A DNA stretch of 64,000 bases from NCBI RefSeq assembly GCF_007556815.1, contig NZ_CP041745.1, positions 3,387,001 to 3,451,000 of the forward strand, written 5' to 3'. The notes under the pieces are model-generated. The model was not told the origin of the DNA. It did no database searches and saw only the letters and a program-made list of their open reading frames with translations. Numbering within the stretch: position 1 is the first letter of the stretch; each line of letters opens with the position of its first letter. The stretch comes from Paraburkholderia megapolitana. Its GTDB lineage: Bacteria; Pseudomonadota; Gammaproteobacteria; Burkholderiales; Burkholderiaceae. Below, one piece after another: positions 27,547 through 34,620 of this stretch. A program made the position numbers and the translations under genes.

Positions 27547-28349
27547 ATGTTTCTCCGGTGGAAGCAACGTGTTGAGGTTTCTGGCGCTGAATTATTCAGC
27601 GGCCTTGACCTGCGTGATGAGGACCTGCGGCAAAACTATCCGTAAAGCATCGGATTAAGCGGTAAGGTTCTTTAAAGACAGCTTCTTGTAAAATCTCAAG
27701 GAATATTGAATAACGTGAACACTTTGTGGCTTTGGTTTTTGGCACATGCATCGCGGGTTATGCAGTTGAATGAACCGATAAGTGGTGACGCATGGGGTAC
27801 CGCCGAAGCTTGCCTGCTGCGGCCGAGGCGCGCTGCGTGATGATCCTCACGCGCAGAGGTCCTGTTACGGCAGGAAGCGACCATCCATAGCGGATAATTT
27901 TCCGCATATCGACTTAATCAACGAAGCAAAAGCAGAATGAGATATCGCGATATTTGAAAGTAATTGAGTATTGGATTGCGTAATGCCGTCGGCATAAATT
28001 GGCATTCACTTATTATAGAGATGTAATTTACGAATTATCATCTCGTAAGTAATTTGCTTGTAATTGTCGGCAACATTAAGAAAGCAGTGTCTTGAAGCAA
28101 AAGATAGCAATAAAAAAAACAAGGCGTCAAACTTTTTTAGATTGAAGCTAAAAAAGTTTGGCACATTTGCGTTGGGTGCTGACGCAACCTGGAGGGGGTG
28201 TTTTTAGGGCTGGGAGCTATTGTCGTTGGCCCGGTTCGCGGCAATATGCGGCGGTCATCGTCTGAGCGTCGCACCGCAGTCGGTAGACGCGCATCGCTAT
28301 CGGTGCCCCCGATGGCATGCCCGATATTTGGAGCATGCGAGCGCTAGCG
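27547..28349. other. AT-rich gap at the left edge of the accessory island
   Basis: About 800 bp without a credible gene. The A+T content rises sharply from about 27640 to 28200 and then falls, which marks a compositional boundary. It contains the perfect AT-rich inverted repeat at 28128-28160 and the promoter of the secreted-protein gene near 27560-27700. Confidence 0.5.
28128..28160. repeat. 13-bp perfect inverted repeat with 7-nt loop
   Basis: CAAACTTTTTTAG (28128-28140) is the reverse complement of 28148-28160, with ATTGAAG between. It lies at the left border of the CDI island in an otherwise gene-free stretch. Its T/A-rich arms could act as a bidirectional terminator for transcripts leaving the island leftwards, or as a protein-binding site. 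Confidence 0.55.
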
Positions 28350-28844
28350 CTATTTCAATGCGGGATGCACATCCGTCGATACGACGATCGCGATCCATAC
28401 CGCTATCCAGATCGGTCCAAGCGCGGCAAAGAACTTGACCCTCCCGACCGTATGCATCCAGTTCGAGCCCGGCGACAACGTTCCAAAGGCCTTGCTGCTA
28501 ATAATTTTCGCAGCGCCGTCACGGAAAAACACCCACCATGCAAACGCAAACGCGATGAGAAAGACGGAACCGAACCAGGCCCATACATAGGGATTCTGGT
28601 CCTGGGGGCGAAAGTAATACCAAACGTCCGGCACACCACCCAATGTCATTCCGACGCCCATAACGACCCAAGGAAGCGCAGCCACGATAGCGAAACGGCG
28701 ACGCAGAACCTTTGCTTCCTCGCTTCCCTCCAGACTCCCCGCTCCCGATCTTGCTACGGCTCGCTCGCCCACGAAATAGTTAAAGCCGGATATGGCGAGA
28801 CACAGTAGCCAGAAGTAGTGCGCAAGTATGTCGAATAAATTCAA
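28350..28844 (-). CDS. Membrane protein, candidate orphan immunity protein
   Basis: 164 residues from TTG 28844, which has an ideal AAGGAGG 6 bp upstream; no in-frame ATG fits better. About four membrane helices (HYFWLLCLAISGFNYFV, FAIVAALPWVVMGVGMTL, WFGSVFLIAFAFAWWVFF, FFAALGPIWIAVWIAIVV). It is the last of a series of small genes downstream of cdiB. A mutated copy of its middle part lies at 30038-30238, fused to a CdiA pretoxin remnant, which ties the gene to CDI toxin-immunity exchange. Membrane immunity proteins are known for pore-forming or membrane-acting CDI toxins; that function is inference. Confidence 0.6.
   Translation of the reverse strand: MNLFDILAHYFWLLCLAISGFNYFVGERAVARSGAGSLEGSEEAKVLRRRFAIVAALPWVVMGVGMTLGGVPDVWYYFRPQDQNPYVWAWFGSVFLIAFAFAWWVFFRDGAAKIISSKAFGTLSPGSNWMHTVGRVKFFAALGPIWIAVWIAIVVSTDVHPALK
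28582..28783. repeat. Direct repeat, copy 1 (within membrane protein gene)
   Basis: About 200 bp, roughly 85 percent identical by eye to 30038-30238. Here it is the intact central part of the membrane protein gene. The two copies are in the same orientation, 1.45 kb apart. Confidence 0.85.
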
Positions 28845-29016
28845 TGCATCCTCCTTCGCAAGGTGCTATCGCGCGGCCGGAACTGTCTGGTGGAATCGCT
28901 GAGCAGGCAATATCCTGAGCACCGAGTACGTTGCTGTCGACAAGAGTGAAAACTGACTCTCGTTACGCGTTGCACAGTGATTGTTGATGACCTGAGCACA
29001 GAGGTCGGTTGCGAGA

Positions 29017-29451
29017 TCAAAAAATGTTGTTGTAGTCATACATATACTCCTCGTACTCACCGGCTCTCCATATATGCCCATCTAGTCTGTCAACTATCAC
29101 AACCCCTCCAGCCCTGTCATCGTCATTAGCAGGAGTATCGAATATCCAAAACAAGGGCGCATGACCTTCTCGATGACCAGATTCAGATATCGCACATCTC
29201 ATCGACTTCGCATGTTTTTTTGCAAGCACCTTTGCTTCAGCAACATCGATGCCTGGATTGTCCATGTATTCGATCGGAACACTAAAACACGAAACTCCCG
29301 CCTTGCGTAGCTCGGACACGACGGAAACGAGCTCCACCCTATCGACGTTCACCCCCATGAATGCATCATAGACATGATCAGCCCTGCAAGAGAATGATTG
29401 ATCGAAAAGTCTTACTGTCGACAGTGATATTGTCCATGTTTGTCGCAACAA
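29017..29451 (-). CDS. Small protein of the orphan immunity array
   Basis: 144 residues from TTG 29451 (GGAG 6 bp upstream), or about 113 from ATG 29358 (MGVNVDRVELVSVVSELRKA). The body looks like a compact alpha/beta protein and the acidic, aromatic C-terminus (HIWRAGEYEEYMYDYNNIF) is typical of small immunity proteins that mimic nucleic acid or block a toxin surface. No named family recognised. It sits between two other candidate immunity genes on the same strand, 65 bp after the preceding one. Confidence 0.5.
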   Translation of the reverse strand: MLRQTWTISLSTVRLFDQSFSCRADHVYDAFMGVNVDRVELVSVVSELRKAGVSCFSVPIEYMDNPGIDVAEAKVLAKKHAKSMRCAISESGHREGHAPLFWIFDTPANDDDRAGGVVIVDRLDGHIWRAGEYEEYMYDYNNIF

Positions 29452-29516
29452 ATCTCCAAGCCTGCGACGTCGAAGACATATCGTCGATTCGCAACACCAT
29501 TCAAACTGCGGCGAGA

Positions 29517-29792
29517 CTAACGTCTCGAAGATTTATCTATCTCACTCTCTCGCTCCGCACTAAGCAGTTCGTCCGCAAACAATTCAACTTGCTCCTTCAC
29601 TCCAACCTTAGGAAGCAGCATCTCCAAACGCTCGTACACCTCATTTTCAATGATCGCCCACTCTAATAGCGCCGCTAAATAGCCACGCCAAATTAACGCC
29701 ACAGCGTCGGGAGGGCTGTGCCAAGAAAGTTGACGGGAAATTCTCTTACGCAACTCTTCTTCTGTTGGATACCCGCTAACCATCGTCATCAT
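29517..29792 (-). CDS. Orphan CDI immunity protein candidate
   Basis: 91 residues, mostly helical (EEELRKRISRQLSWHSPPDA, LIWRGYLAALLEWAIIENEV, YERLEMLLPKVGVKE). The start ATG 29792 overlaps the stop of the preceding toxin remnant as ATGA, the coupling seen in cdiA-CT/cdiI pairs, and GAGG lies upstream. I do not recognise a named immunity family. The in-frame sequence after its stop continues open for about 30 codons. Confidence 0.65.
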   Translation of the reverse strand: MMTMVSGYPTEEELRKRISRQLSWHSPPDAVALIWRGYLAALLEWAIIENEVYERLEMLLPKVGVKEQVELFADELLSAERESEIDKSSRR

Positions 29793-30117
29793 TTTGGTAA
29801 CCTCGGTACATACACAGAGCCTTGGGAAGTTATGACCGTGACACTTCGAATCTTTGCTCCAGTTGCGTTGTCCTGACCAATGCGCCGCCCAGTCCAGCAA
29901 GAATATTGCTGCTGATGCCGCCTAGCAGGGGCAAGCCTGTTGCGCCCGTCACATCGTCGTCCACCCTCTTGGCCTGACTGGTGAGTCTCGAAGACAACCC
30001 TGCTCCAAGCGCACCACCTGCGGCCTGCAGGAAGGCATCTACGTAGGGACTCTGGTCTTGCGGGCGAAAGCAATACCAAACGTTCGGCACACCATCCAGT
30101 GTCACCTCGACGCCCAT
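29789..30117 (-). pseudogene. CdiA pretoxin/toxin remnant with frameshifts
   Basis: The minus strand reads GGALGAGLSSRLTSQAKRVD and GGISSNILAGLGGALV, matching the pretoxin region of the main cdiA (GGALGAGLSSKLANQTNQLA, GNISGNIVAGLGGALL at 35.4-35.6 kb). After a frame change it ends SVTVITSQGSVYVPRLPK with its stop overlapping the next immunity start. Upstream it is fused to the copy of the membrane immunity gene. So only the two ends of a former toxin module remain. Confidence 0.8.
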
Positions 30118-30238
30118 AACGACCCAAGGGAGCGCAGCGACGATAGCGAAACGGCGACACAGAATCTTTGCTTCTTCGCTTCTCTCCTAGCTTTCCGCTC
30201 CCGATCTTGCCACGGCTCGCTCGCTCACCATATAGCAG
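30038..30238. repeat. Direct repeat, copy 2 (decayed)
   Basis: Second copy of the 200-bp segment found at 28582-28783. Here the reading frame is broken and the segment is joined at about 30038 to a CdiA pretoxin remnant. This places an immunity-gene fragment upstream of a toxin fragment, the reverse of the functional order, and so records a recombination event. Confidence 0.85.
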
Positions 30239-30311
30239 AAAAAAGAGAGATGCCGCTTGCGCTAAACGGCTCGGATTTCTTGGGGATACAGGCTTGCCAA
30301 ACCCAAGAGCA

Positions 30312-30731
30312 TCAAGACTGACGCGCGGGTTCATGCTCTTCCAATATACGCAATTCAAATTCTTGCGCTTCAACCAAAATGCTTACGGATGAGGCAAACC
30401 CTTGGAGACTACCTTCCATCTCAAATCTCGAAATCCCTTCTCGGGCCAACCCTGAATAATTAAAATTGACGGGATCTTGCCAGACCACTCTCCCCTGCGC
30501 CCTCACATAAGGAGTGGCGATTAAATCAAATCTCCTAACACCCAAAAAAACTAGCAAACAATGCCCAACAAATCCATCAGGATTTCTTCGATAAAAATTC
30601 CTGTCGAATCCCCCAAATGCGGCAAGCCAATGATTTACATAAATCGTTGCATTCGCCCCGTCAAACAGATGTCCGCCATACTGACACTCTGATACCCCAA
30701 GAGACGTCCAGCAATCTTTTATGACTTTCAT
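30312..30731 (-). CDS. Orphan CDI immunity protein candidate
   Basis: 139 residues from ATG 30731 (MKVIKDCWTSLGVSEC), with GAGAGG upstream. A compact mixed alpha/beta sequence rich in Phe, Trp and Gly (LAAFGGFDRNFYRRNPDGFVG, FDLIATPYVRAQGRVVW) and an acidic tail (FELRILEEHEP). No named family recognised. Its start lies 10 bp after the stop of a short toxin-tail remnant, so it fits the pattern of a toxin-less immunity gene. Confidence 0.6.
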   Translation of the reverse strand: MKVIKDCWTSLGVSECQYGGHLFDGANATIYVNHWLAAFGGFDRNFYRRNPDGFVGHCLLVFLGVRRFDLIATPYVRAQGRVVWQDPVNFNYSGLAREGISRFEMEGSLQGFASSVSILVEAQEFELRILEEHEPARQS

Positions 30732-30741
30732 CTCTAACCTC

Positions 30742-30847
30742 TCACCTCTTAACAAGAACTATGGATCGCGTCGTACCAGTTGGAATCGGCGAACGAATCT
30801 GAGTGACACTAAGTTCATTCGAATCCAACTTTCCTTCGATCATAAAA
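30742..30847 (-). pseudogene. Toxin C-terminal tail remnant
   Basis: About 35 codons are open on the minus strand and read FMIEGKLDSNELSVTQIRS, then a Pro/Thr/Gly stretch and SIVLVKR before the stop at 30742. It begins exactly where the preceding immunity gene ends (stop at 30848) and ends 10 bp before the next immunity start. There is no start codon or upstream toxin body, so it is the leftover 3' end of a toxin. Confidence 0.6.
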
Positions 30848-31204
30848 TCATTCCGGCTTTAGCAATTGAGGATCTTCCCAGACATCCTCATATTGCTCCG
30901 TAATGAGAAACCCCCAGCCCGGGGGCAAACCAAGATATGGCAAGACGAGGGATACCCACTCCTGAAGATGAGATGCGTGTAGAGGTACAAAAAAATCAGA
31001 CTCCCCCGAGAATTTCTCTCCGGCCCAGATATACCATCCGCATGTATCGCTTTCGGGCCCTATCCGGAGGCCATTCAGAGGCCATACACCGTCCTTTATG
31101 TTTCTTGAAATGCCCACCTTCAAGCTCAGATCGCACGTCACGTAAGATGCGCCGAACCGCGAGCAAGTCTCCTGCTGCTTATCCTTACTATCCGCACTTA
31201 TCAT
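30848..31204 (-). CDS. Orphan immunity protein, possibly Imm33-like
   Basis: 118 residues. The pattern WPLNGLRIGP, CGWYIWAGE, FFVPLHASHLQEW, YLGLPPGWGFLI and YEDVWEDPQLL is one I associate with a widespread family of small polymorphic-toxin immunity proteins; the Imm33 name is uncertain. The ATG at 31204 overlaps the TGA of a toxin-tail remnant as ATGA. It is the first gene downstream of cdiB. Confidence 0.7.
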   Translation of the reverse strand: MISADSKDKQQETCSRFGASYVTCDLSLKVGISRNIKDGVWPLNGLRIGPESDTCGWYIWAGEKFSGESDFFVPLHASHLQEWVSLVLPYLGLPPGWGFLITEQYEDVWEDPQLLKPE

Positions 31205-31332
31205 CGAAATCCAGAGAAATCTCTCATCGCTTTATCAAAGGCATCTAACTGACCACCTTGACTCGCCCAGCAGGTAGAGCAATGTGGCTGGAGCGCGTCG
31301 ACGGAACCCTTAGCTGACATGTCAACTGCTCC
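31201..31332 (-). pseudogene. Toxin C-terminal tail remnant
   Basis: An open stretch on the minus strand ending QGGQLDAFDKAMRDFSGFR, whose stop (31203-31201) overlaps the ATG of the next immunity gene. The sequence is typical of the extreme C-terminus of a secreted polymorphic toxin. It has no upstream CdiA sequence; cdiB ends 105 bp further upstream. Confidence 0.6.
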
Positions 31333-31437
31333 GTCTCGACACTATCGTCGATGGACGGTTTTCGTCAAACTCGCGTTACGCTATTCCCGTGCTGCAGTAG
31401 TACCTGACATGTGATCGATGCTTCGCTCACAGCATGC

Positions 31438-33189
31438 TCAGAACTGCGCGGTGGCTTGAAAACCCACCGTCACACGCGCAGTCCGAAATCCCGAGGGTTT
31501 GCAAATCGGCGTGCCCGCGAACAGGTCGTACGAAAATCCACCGACGCGAACCGGCAGGGCACCACGCACACCGATCACGGCGCCGGCCAGTTGCGTGCCC
31601 GCCAGAAACGCGGTGCTCGGACCGAACACGTGACCGTAGTCGATGCCGGCATAGACGGACTGCCCGGTCTGTCCGATCGGCAACTGAAGCTCGTTCCTCC
31701 AGTAGAAACCGCGCTCGGCCGCGAGCATCGTCTCACCATCGAAGCCACGCACCGTGTAGCGGCTACCGATTGTCAGGTCGTCGATGTAGTTCAGCGTGTC
31801 GTTCGTGAACTGTCCATGGAAGGTGGTGACGTACCGCAGATTCTGGTTCGCGATCGCAAACGGCACCGACAGGTTCGCATCGAGCACAGCCATGTGAAAG
31901 CGGTACGTCGGTCCATCGCCCGACGTATCGGGCATTGCACCCAGCCAACCGATGCCCTGCCGGTAAGCAAGCGTGCCGTCGAATTGCGCAGAGCCGAAGT
32001 AGTGACGGTCCGTCAGGCCAGCTTCGACGAACGTGTTGTCCCGGTGCTGCTGCGGAATCTCCGTGTCTTCGATAAAGCTTGCGCCCCAGCGTTTGGTCAA
32101 CTGGAGTTCCACGCCGAGTACATCGTCCTGGCTGCGACGGATGACCCGTTGCAGCTTGAAACCGGCCGTCTGCGAATTGCCGCTCGACACGAACGTCCGA
32201 TTCACACCGGCGATCTGTTGGTAGTACGTGTTTGTGTAGCCAAACAACGTTCCAGTCCAGTAGCCCCATGGAACCGAATACGAGCCGTTCCAGCCGTGCG
32301 AGCCAAGACGCCTGTCGCCGAACTCCAGGTCCTGGTTTATGCCGATGTTGAAGATATCGTTCAGGCCGAGTGGGTTGTCGATACCAAGACTAACGTTGCC
32401 CTGAAGCTTGCCCGTTGCGCGAGCGCCGGAGTTATCGACAGATGCGACGAGCGTCCACGGTTTCGTCCGCTTCACGGTGACCACGACATCGCTCTCGCCG
32501 GGAACGTCGGTCGGTACGATCTGCATGTCGACGTCCTGGCTGCTCACGCGCTTCATCTGCTCGAGTCCCTGTTCGAGGTCGCGCAGGTTCAGGAGATCAC
32601 CGCCGCGCGCAGGGAATGCTGATTTCCAGGTACCGCGGACTTTGGGGTCCGCGAATCGCAACTGTCGGATTACGCCGGGGATCAGCGCAAGTTTCAGCGT
32701 GCCCGATGAGAGGTCCTGCTCAGGGACGAGGACACGTGTCGTGACGTAGCCACGACTGAGGATCGTCTGCGACAGGCCCTTGACGATCACGTCTAGCCCC
32801 TGTTTGCCGACGCACTGGCCCGCGTAATGATTGAGCCATTCGCTTGCGAAGGCGAACTGGTCCATCGGTAGTGCCGATGCGCCTCGGGCACGCACAGCGT
32901 CGGGCAGCGTCGAAGGAACGTCGAGTACGAATGACTGGATGCGGAAGCAGGGAGATTCGACAGGCAAGGGCACGAAACCGGTAGCCGGAACTGCAGTCGA
33001 GCGAACAGCAGGCGCATTCACCGTCTGCTCGCGTTCGCGTGCTTCCTGTTGTTGGCGGACGCGTTGATCCTGTTCGCCAACGTTCTGAGCGGGAATGGGA
33101 AGGGCTTGGGCAGCAGCGAGAGAGCTTGATGTCAGCATTGCCCACGTGATCAGTGTTTTCTTCCCCTGTTTTCTGTATTTTTTCTGCAT
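31438..33189 (-). CDS. cdiB: CdiB/BcpB two-partner secretion outer-membrane transporter
   Basis: 583 residues from ATG 33189. A basic N-terminus and signal sequence (TLITWAMLTSSSLAAAQALP) lead to two POTRA domains (about 85-235), then a 16-strand FhaC/ShlB-type barrel. The L6 loop motif is present (YTVRGFDGE, about residue 480), and the protein ends in Phe (VTVGFQATAQF) as expected for an outer-membrane barrel. It would export CdiA in two-partner secretion. Its place downstream of cdiA-cdiI is the Burkholderia (bcpAIOB-type) order. It looks intact although its substrate gene has lost the secretion domain. No bcpO-like gene is present. Confidence 0.92.
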   Translation of the reverse strand: MQKKYRKQGKKTLITWAMLTSSSLAAAQALPIPAQNVGEQDQRVRQQQEAREREQTVNAPAVRSTAVPATGFVPLPVESPCFRIQSFVLDVPSTLPDAVRARGASALPMDQFAFASEWLNHYAGQCVGKQGLDVIVKGLSQTILSRGYVTTRVLVPEQDLSSGTLKLALIPGVIRQLRFADPKVRGTWKSAFPARGGDLLNLRDLEQGLEQMKRVSSQDVDMQIVPTDVPGESDVVVTVKRTKPWTLVASVDNSGARATGKLQGNVSLGIDNPLGLNDIFNIGINQDLEFGDRRLGSHGWNGSYSVPWGYWTGTLFGYTNTYYQQIAGVNRTFVSSGNSQTAGFKLQRVIRRSQDDVLGVELQLTKRWGASFIEDTEIPQQHRDNTFVEAGLTDRHYFGSAQFDGTLAYRQGIGWLGAMPDTSGDGPTYRFHMAVLDANLSVPFAIANQNLRYVTTFHGQFTNDTLNYIDDLTIGSRYTVRGFDGETMLAAERGFYWRNELQLPIGQTGQSVYAGIDYGHVFGPSTAFLAGTQLAGAVIGVRGALPVRVGGFSYDLFAGTPICKPSGFRTARVTVGFQATAQF

Positions 33190-33519
33190 ACCTGAATAGC
33201 GTGTTTTTATAAGAAGGTCTTGGTCCCAACTACGCAGGCACGGTGTTGCACGCACCCACATAGGCCTGCGTGACTTTCTACCTAATAGCTGCCCCCGGCC
33301 AGCGCGCCCTCTACGCTCGCCAGCGAGTTAGACAGAGGTTGGCCGAACGGCGAGCGGATTCTGCCGCCAACCGCATCGACAATACTATCCGGTCAGTCTG
33401 CAAGTACTGTCGACACATCAGTGCCGCCGGTGCCTCGTTCTCTAGTTGCCATAAGCGGAATCTAATGTGGTGTTTGCAGCAACAGATCAACCCCCACCTA
33501 GCTCTGAGAGTATTCGACT
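33190..33519. other. Non-coding gap between Imm8 gene and cdiB
   Basis: 330 bp in the place where bcpO lies in complete Burkholderia CDI loci. No ORF with a lipoprotein signal was found. The region may contain the ribosome-binding and promoter signals of cdiB, plus a toxin remnant too degraded to read. Confidence 0.4.
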
Positions 33520-33876
33520 TCAACTTTGGTAGTCCTCGAACTCCCAAGCGCCAATCCTCGCGACTTTCTGCGCAATCTCCCAGAAGTTATCTCCCGTGCA
33601 ACCCTCAACGTAATGATCAAGCTCTCGCCTAATACGACCTTGGTCGTAGCGAGAAACGATCAACATGTGGCGACCCCATACTGCCCCGGTGTGTAGAAAT
33701 TCCCGCTGGATCCACTCTGGCGTGCATGCCAACACTTGATATAAATGGCCACCTTCTTCGTTCTCCGGTCCAACGAGCACGGTGAGCCACCGGCCAAAGC
33801 ATTCCTCGTCCGCCGGGTGGTACGCGTCAAAGGCCACATCACTACCGGTATCAATATTCTTAACAATCGCTTTCAT
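33520..33876 (-). CDS. Imm8-family immunity protein
   Basis: 118 residues from ATG 33876. It follows the Imm8 family closely: MKAIVKNIDTGSD at the start, HPADEECFGRWLTVLVGPENEEG, YQVLACTPEWI, GRHMLIVSRYD and WEIAQKVARIGAWEFEDY at the end. Imm8 proteins neutralise polymorphic toxins. The start overlaps (ATGA) the stop of a 70-codon open stretch that is probably the tail of its former toxin. The gene lies between the main immunity gene and cdiB, so it was part of an older toxin module displaced by the present one. Confidence 0.88.
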   Translation of the reverse strand: MKAIVKNIDTGSDVAFDAYHPADEECFGRWLTVLVGPENEEGGHLYQVLACTPEWIQREFLHTGAVWGRHMLIVSRYDQGRIRRELDHYVEGCTGDNFWEIAQKVARIGAWEFEDYQS

Positions 33877-34085
33877 GGATGTGTAATGTTCAAGTGTCCG
33901 TTGCTTATCACGACACCATTCCGCAGTTCTTGAGAATTCGCCTGCACTCCGGTCGGGGCAAACTCCACCGGAGTGTGCGGTTTGGCCGCAGGCGGCCTGC
34001 ATGCGCGTGTTCCATCGGCACTCACGAAGCCACCTGGAACTACGGACTTGGAGCAAGCGCCGTCTCCGACCCATGATTGACTAAG
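33873..34085 (-). pseudogene. Toxin tail preceding the Imm8 gene
   Basis: About 70 codons are open on the minus strand: SWVGDGACSKSVVPGGFVSA, later AKPHTPVEFAPTGVQANSQE, ending NGHLNITHP with TGA overlapping the Imm8 ATG. No start codon, and it begins immediately after the stop that ends the preceding frame (34081), so it is a 3' remnant rather than a gene. Confidence 0.55.
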
Positions 34086-34323
34086 CTATCAGCTGCGGCC
34101 ACCGTCCCACTGAAGTGTTGTCAATCCATGAATCGGTCATCTGTGTAGGCAAGGTTTCAGCAAGGCCGTTGAGTTGAATGGTGCCGTCTGGGTTCAACGG
34201 CTTGACCTCGTTGATGTATACGCAAGCTTCGTCAACATTCACCAAGCCGCGTGGAACACGTCGCACGTACGTTTGTGGCAACAAACCTTCATGCAGACGC
34301 ACGTACTCTTCCCCGAGACGGGT
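34081..34323 (-). pseudogene. In-frame continuation of the cdiI reading frame after TAG
   Basis: After the amber stop of the immunity gene the same frame stays open for 80 codons and reads like protein: LGEEYVRLHEGLLPQTYVRR, NVDEACVYINEVKPLNPDG, then SVGRWPQLIA. A GTG at 34302 could start a 73-residue peptide but has no good ribosome-binding site. The simplest reading is that the immunity protein was once about 179 residues and is now cut by a stop codon. Confidence 0.55.
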
Positions 34324-34620
34324 CTACTTGAGCGGGATGAAATTAACTCGTACTTCCGTTCCAAGCTCCTGCTCGAGAAGAGCGGCGAGTTGCGTTCCGC
34401 GCTCGTTGTGTCGATTTCTGTCTTCTTCAAACTTGAATCCAGAGTCCGGCGGGTAGTCGTCGGAAAACGTCTGCTGGAACTCCACATCCCAGTCCTTGAG
34501 TTGCGTAAGTAAGTGAAGCGATATATGAAGATCTGACAGATCAACGTAGCCCATCTCATCTACATCAGAATTGAACATGGGTGGGGCTCCATAAACAGCT
34601 CTCAAGCGGAAATTTTTCAT
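34324..34620 (-). CDS. cdiI: CdiI immunity protein of the present cdiA toxin (possibly truncated)
   Basis: 98 residues from ATG 34620, overlapping the cdiA stop codon as ATGA, the standard toxin-immunity coupling. The sequence is acidic and helix-rich: MKNFRLRAVYGAPPMFNSDV, LSDLHISLHLLTQLKDWDVE, FSDDYPPDSGF. It should bind and block the toxin domain encoded just upstream. No named immunity family recognised. It ends at TAG 34326-34324, but the frame continues for 80 more plausible codons, so it may be a truncated version of a larger immunity protein. Confidence 0.75.
   Translation of the reverse strand: MKNFRLRAVYGAPPMFNSDVDEMGYVDLSDLHISLHLLTQLKDWDVEFQQTFSDDYPPDSGFKFEEDRNRHNERGTQLAALLEQELGTEVRVNFIPLK

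Noticed and set aside
28866..29039. A 57-codon minus-strand frame between two candidate immunity genes, a possible further toxin tail
   Set aside because: It ends 22 bp before the membrane protein start, which fits the array pattern, but the other two frames look no worse and no toxin-like ending is recognisable.
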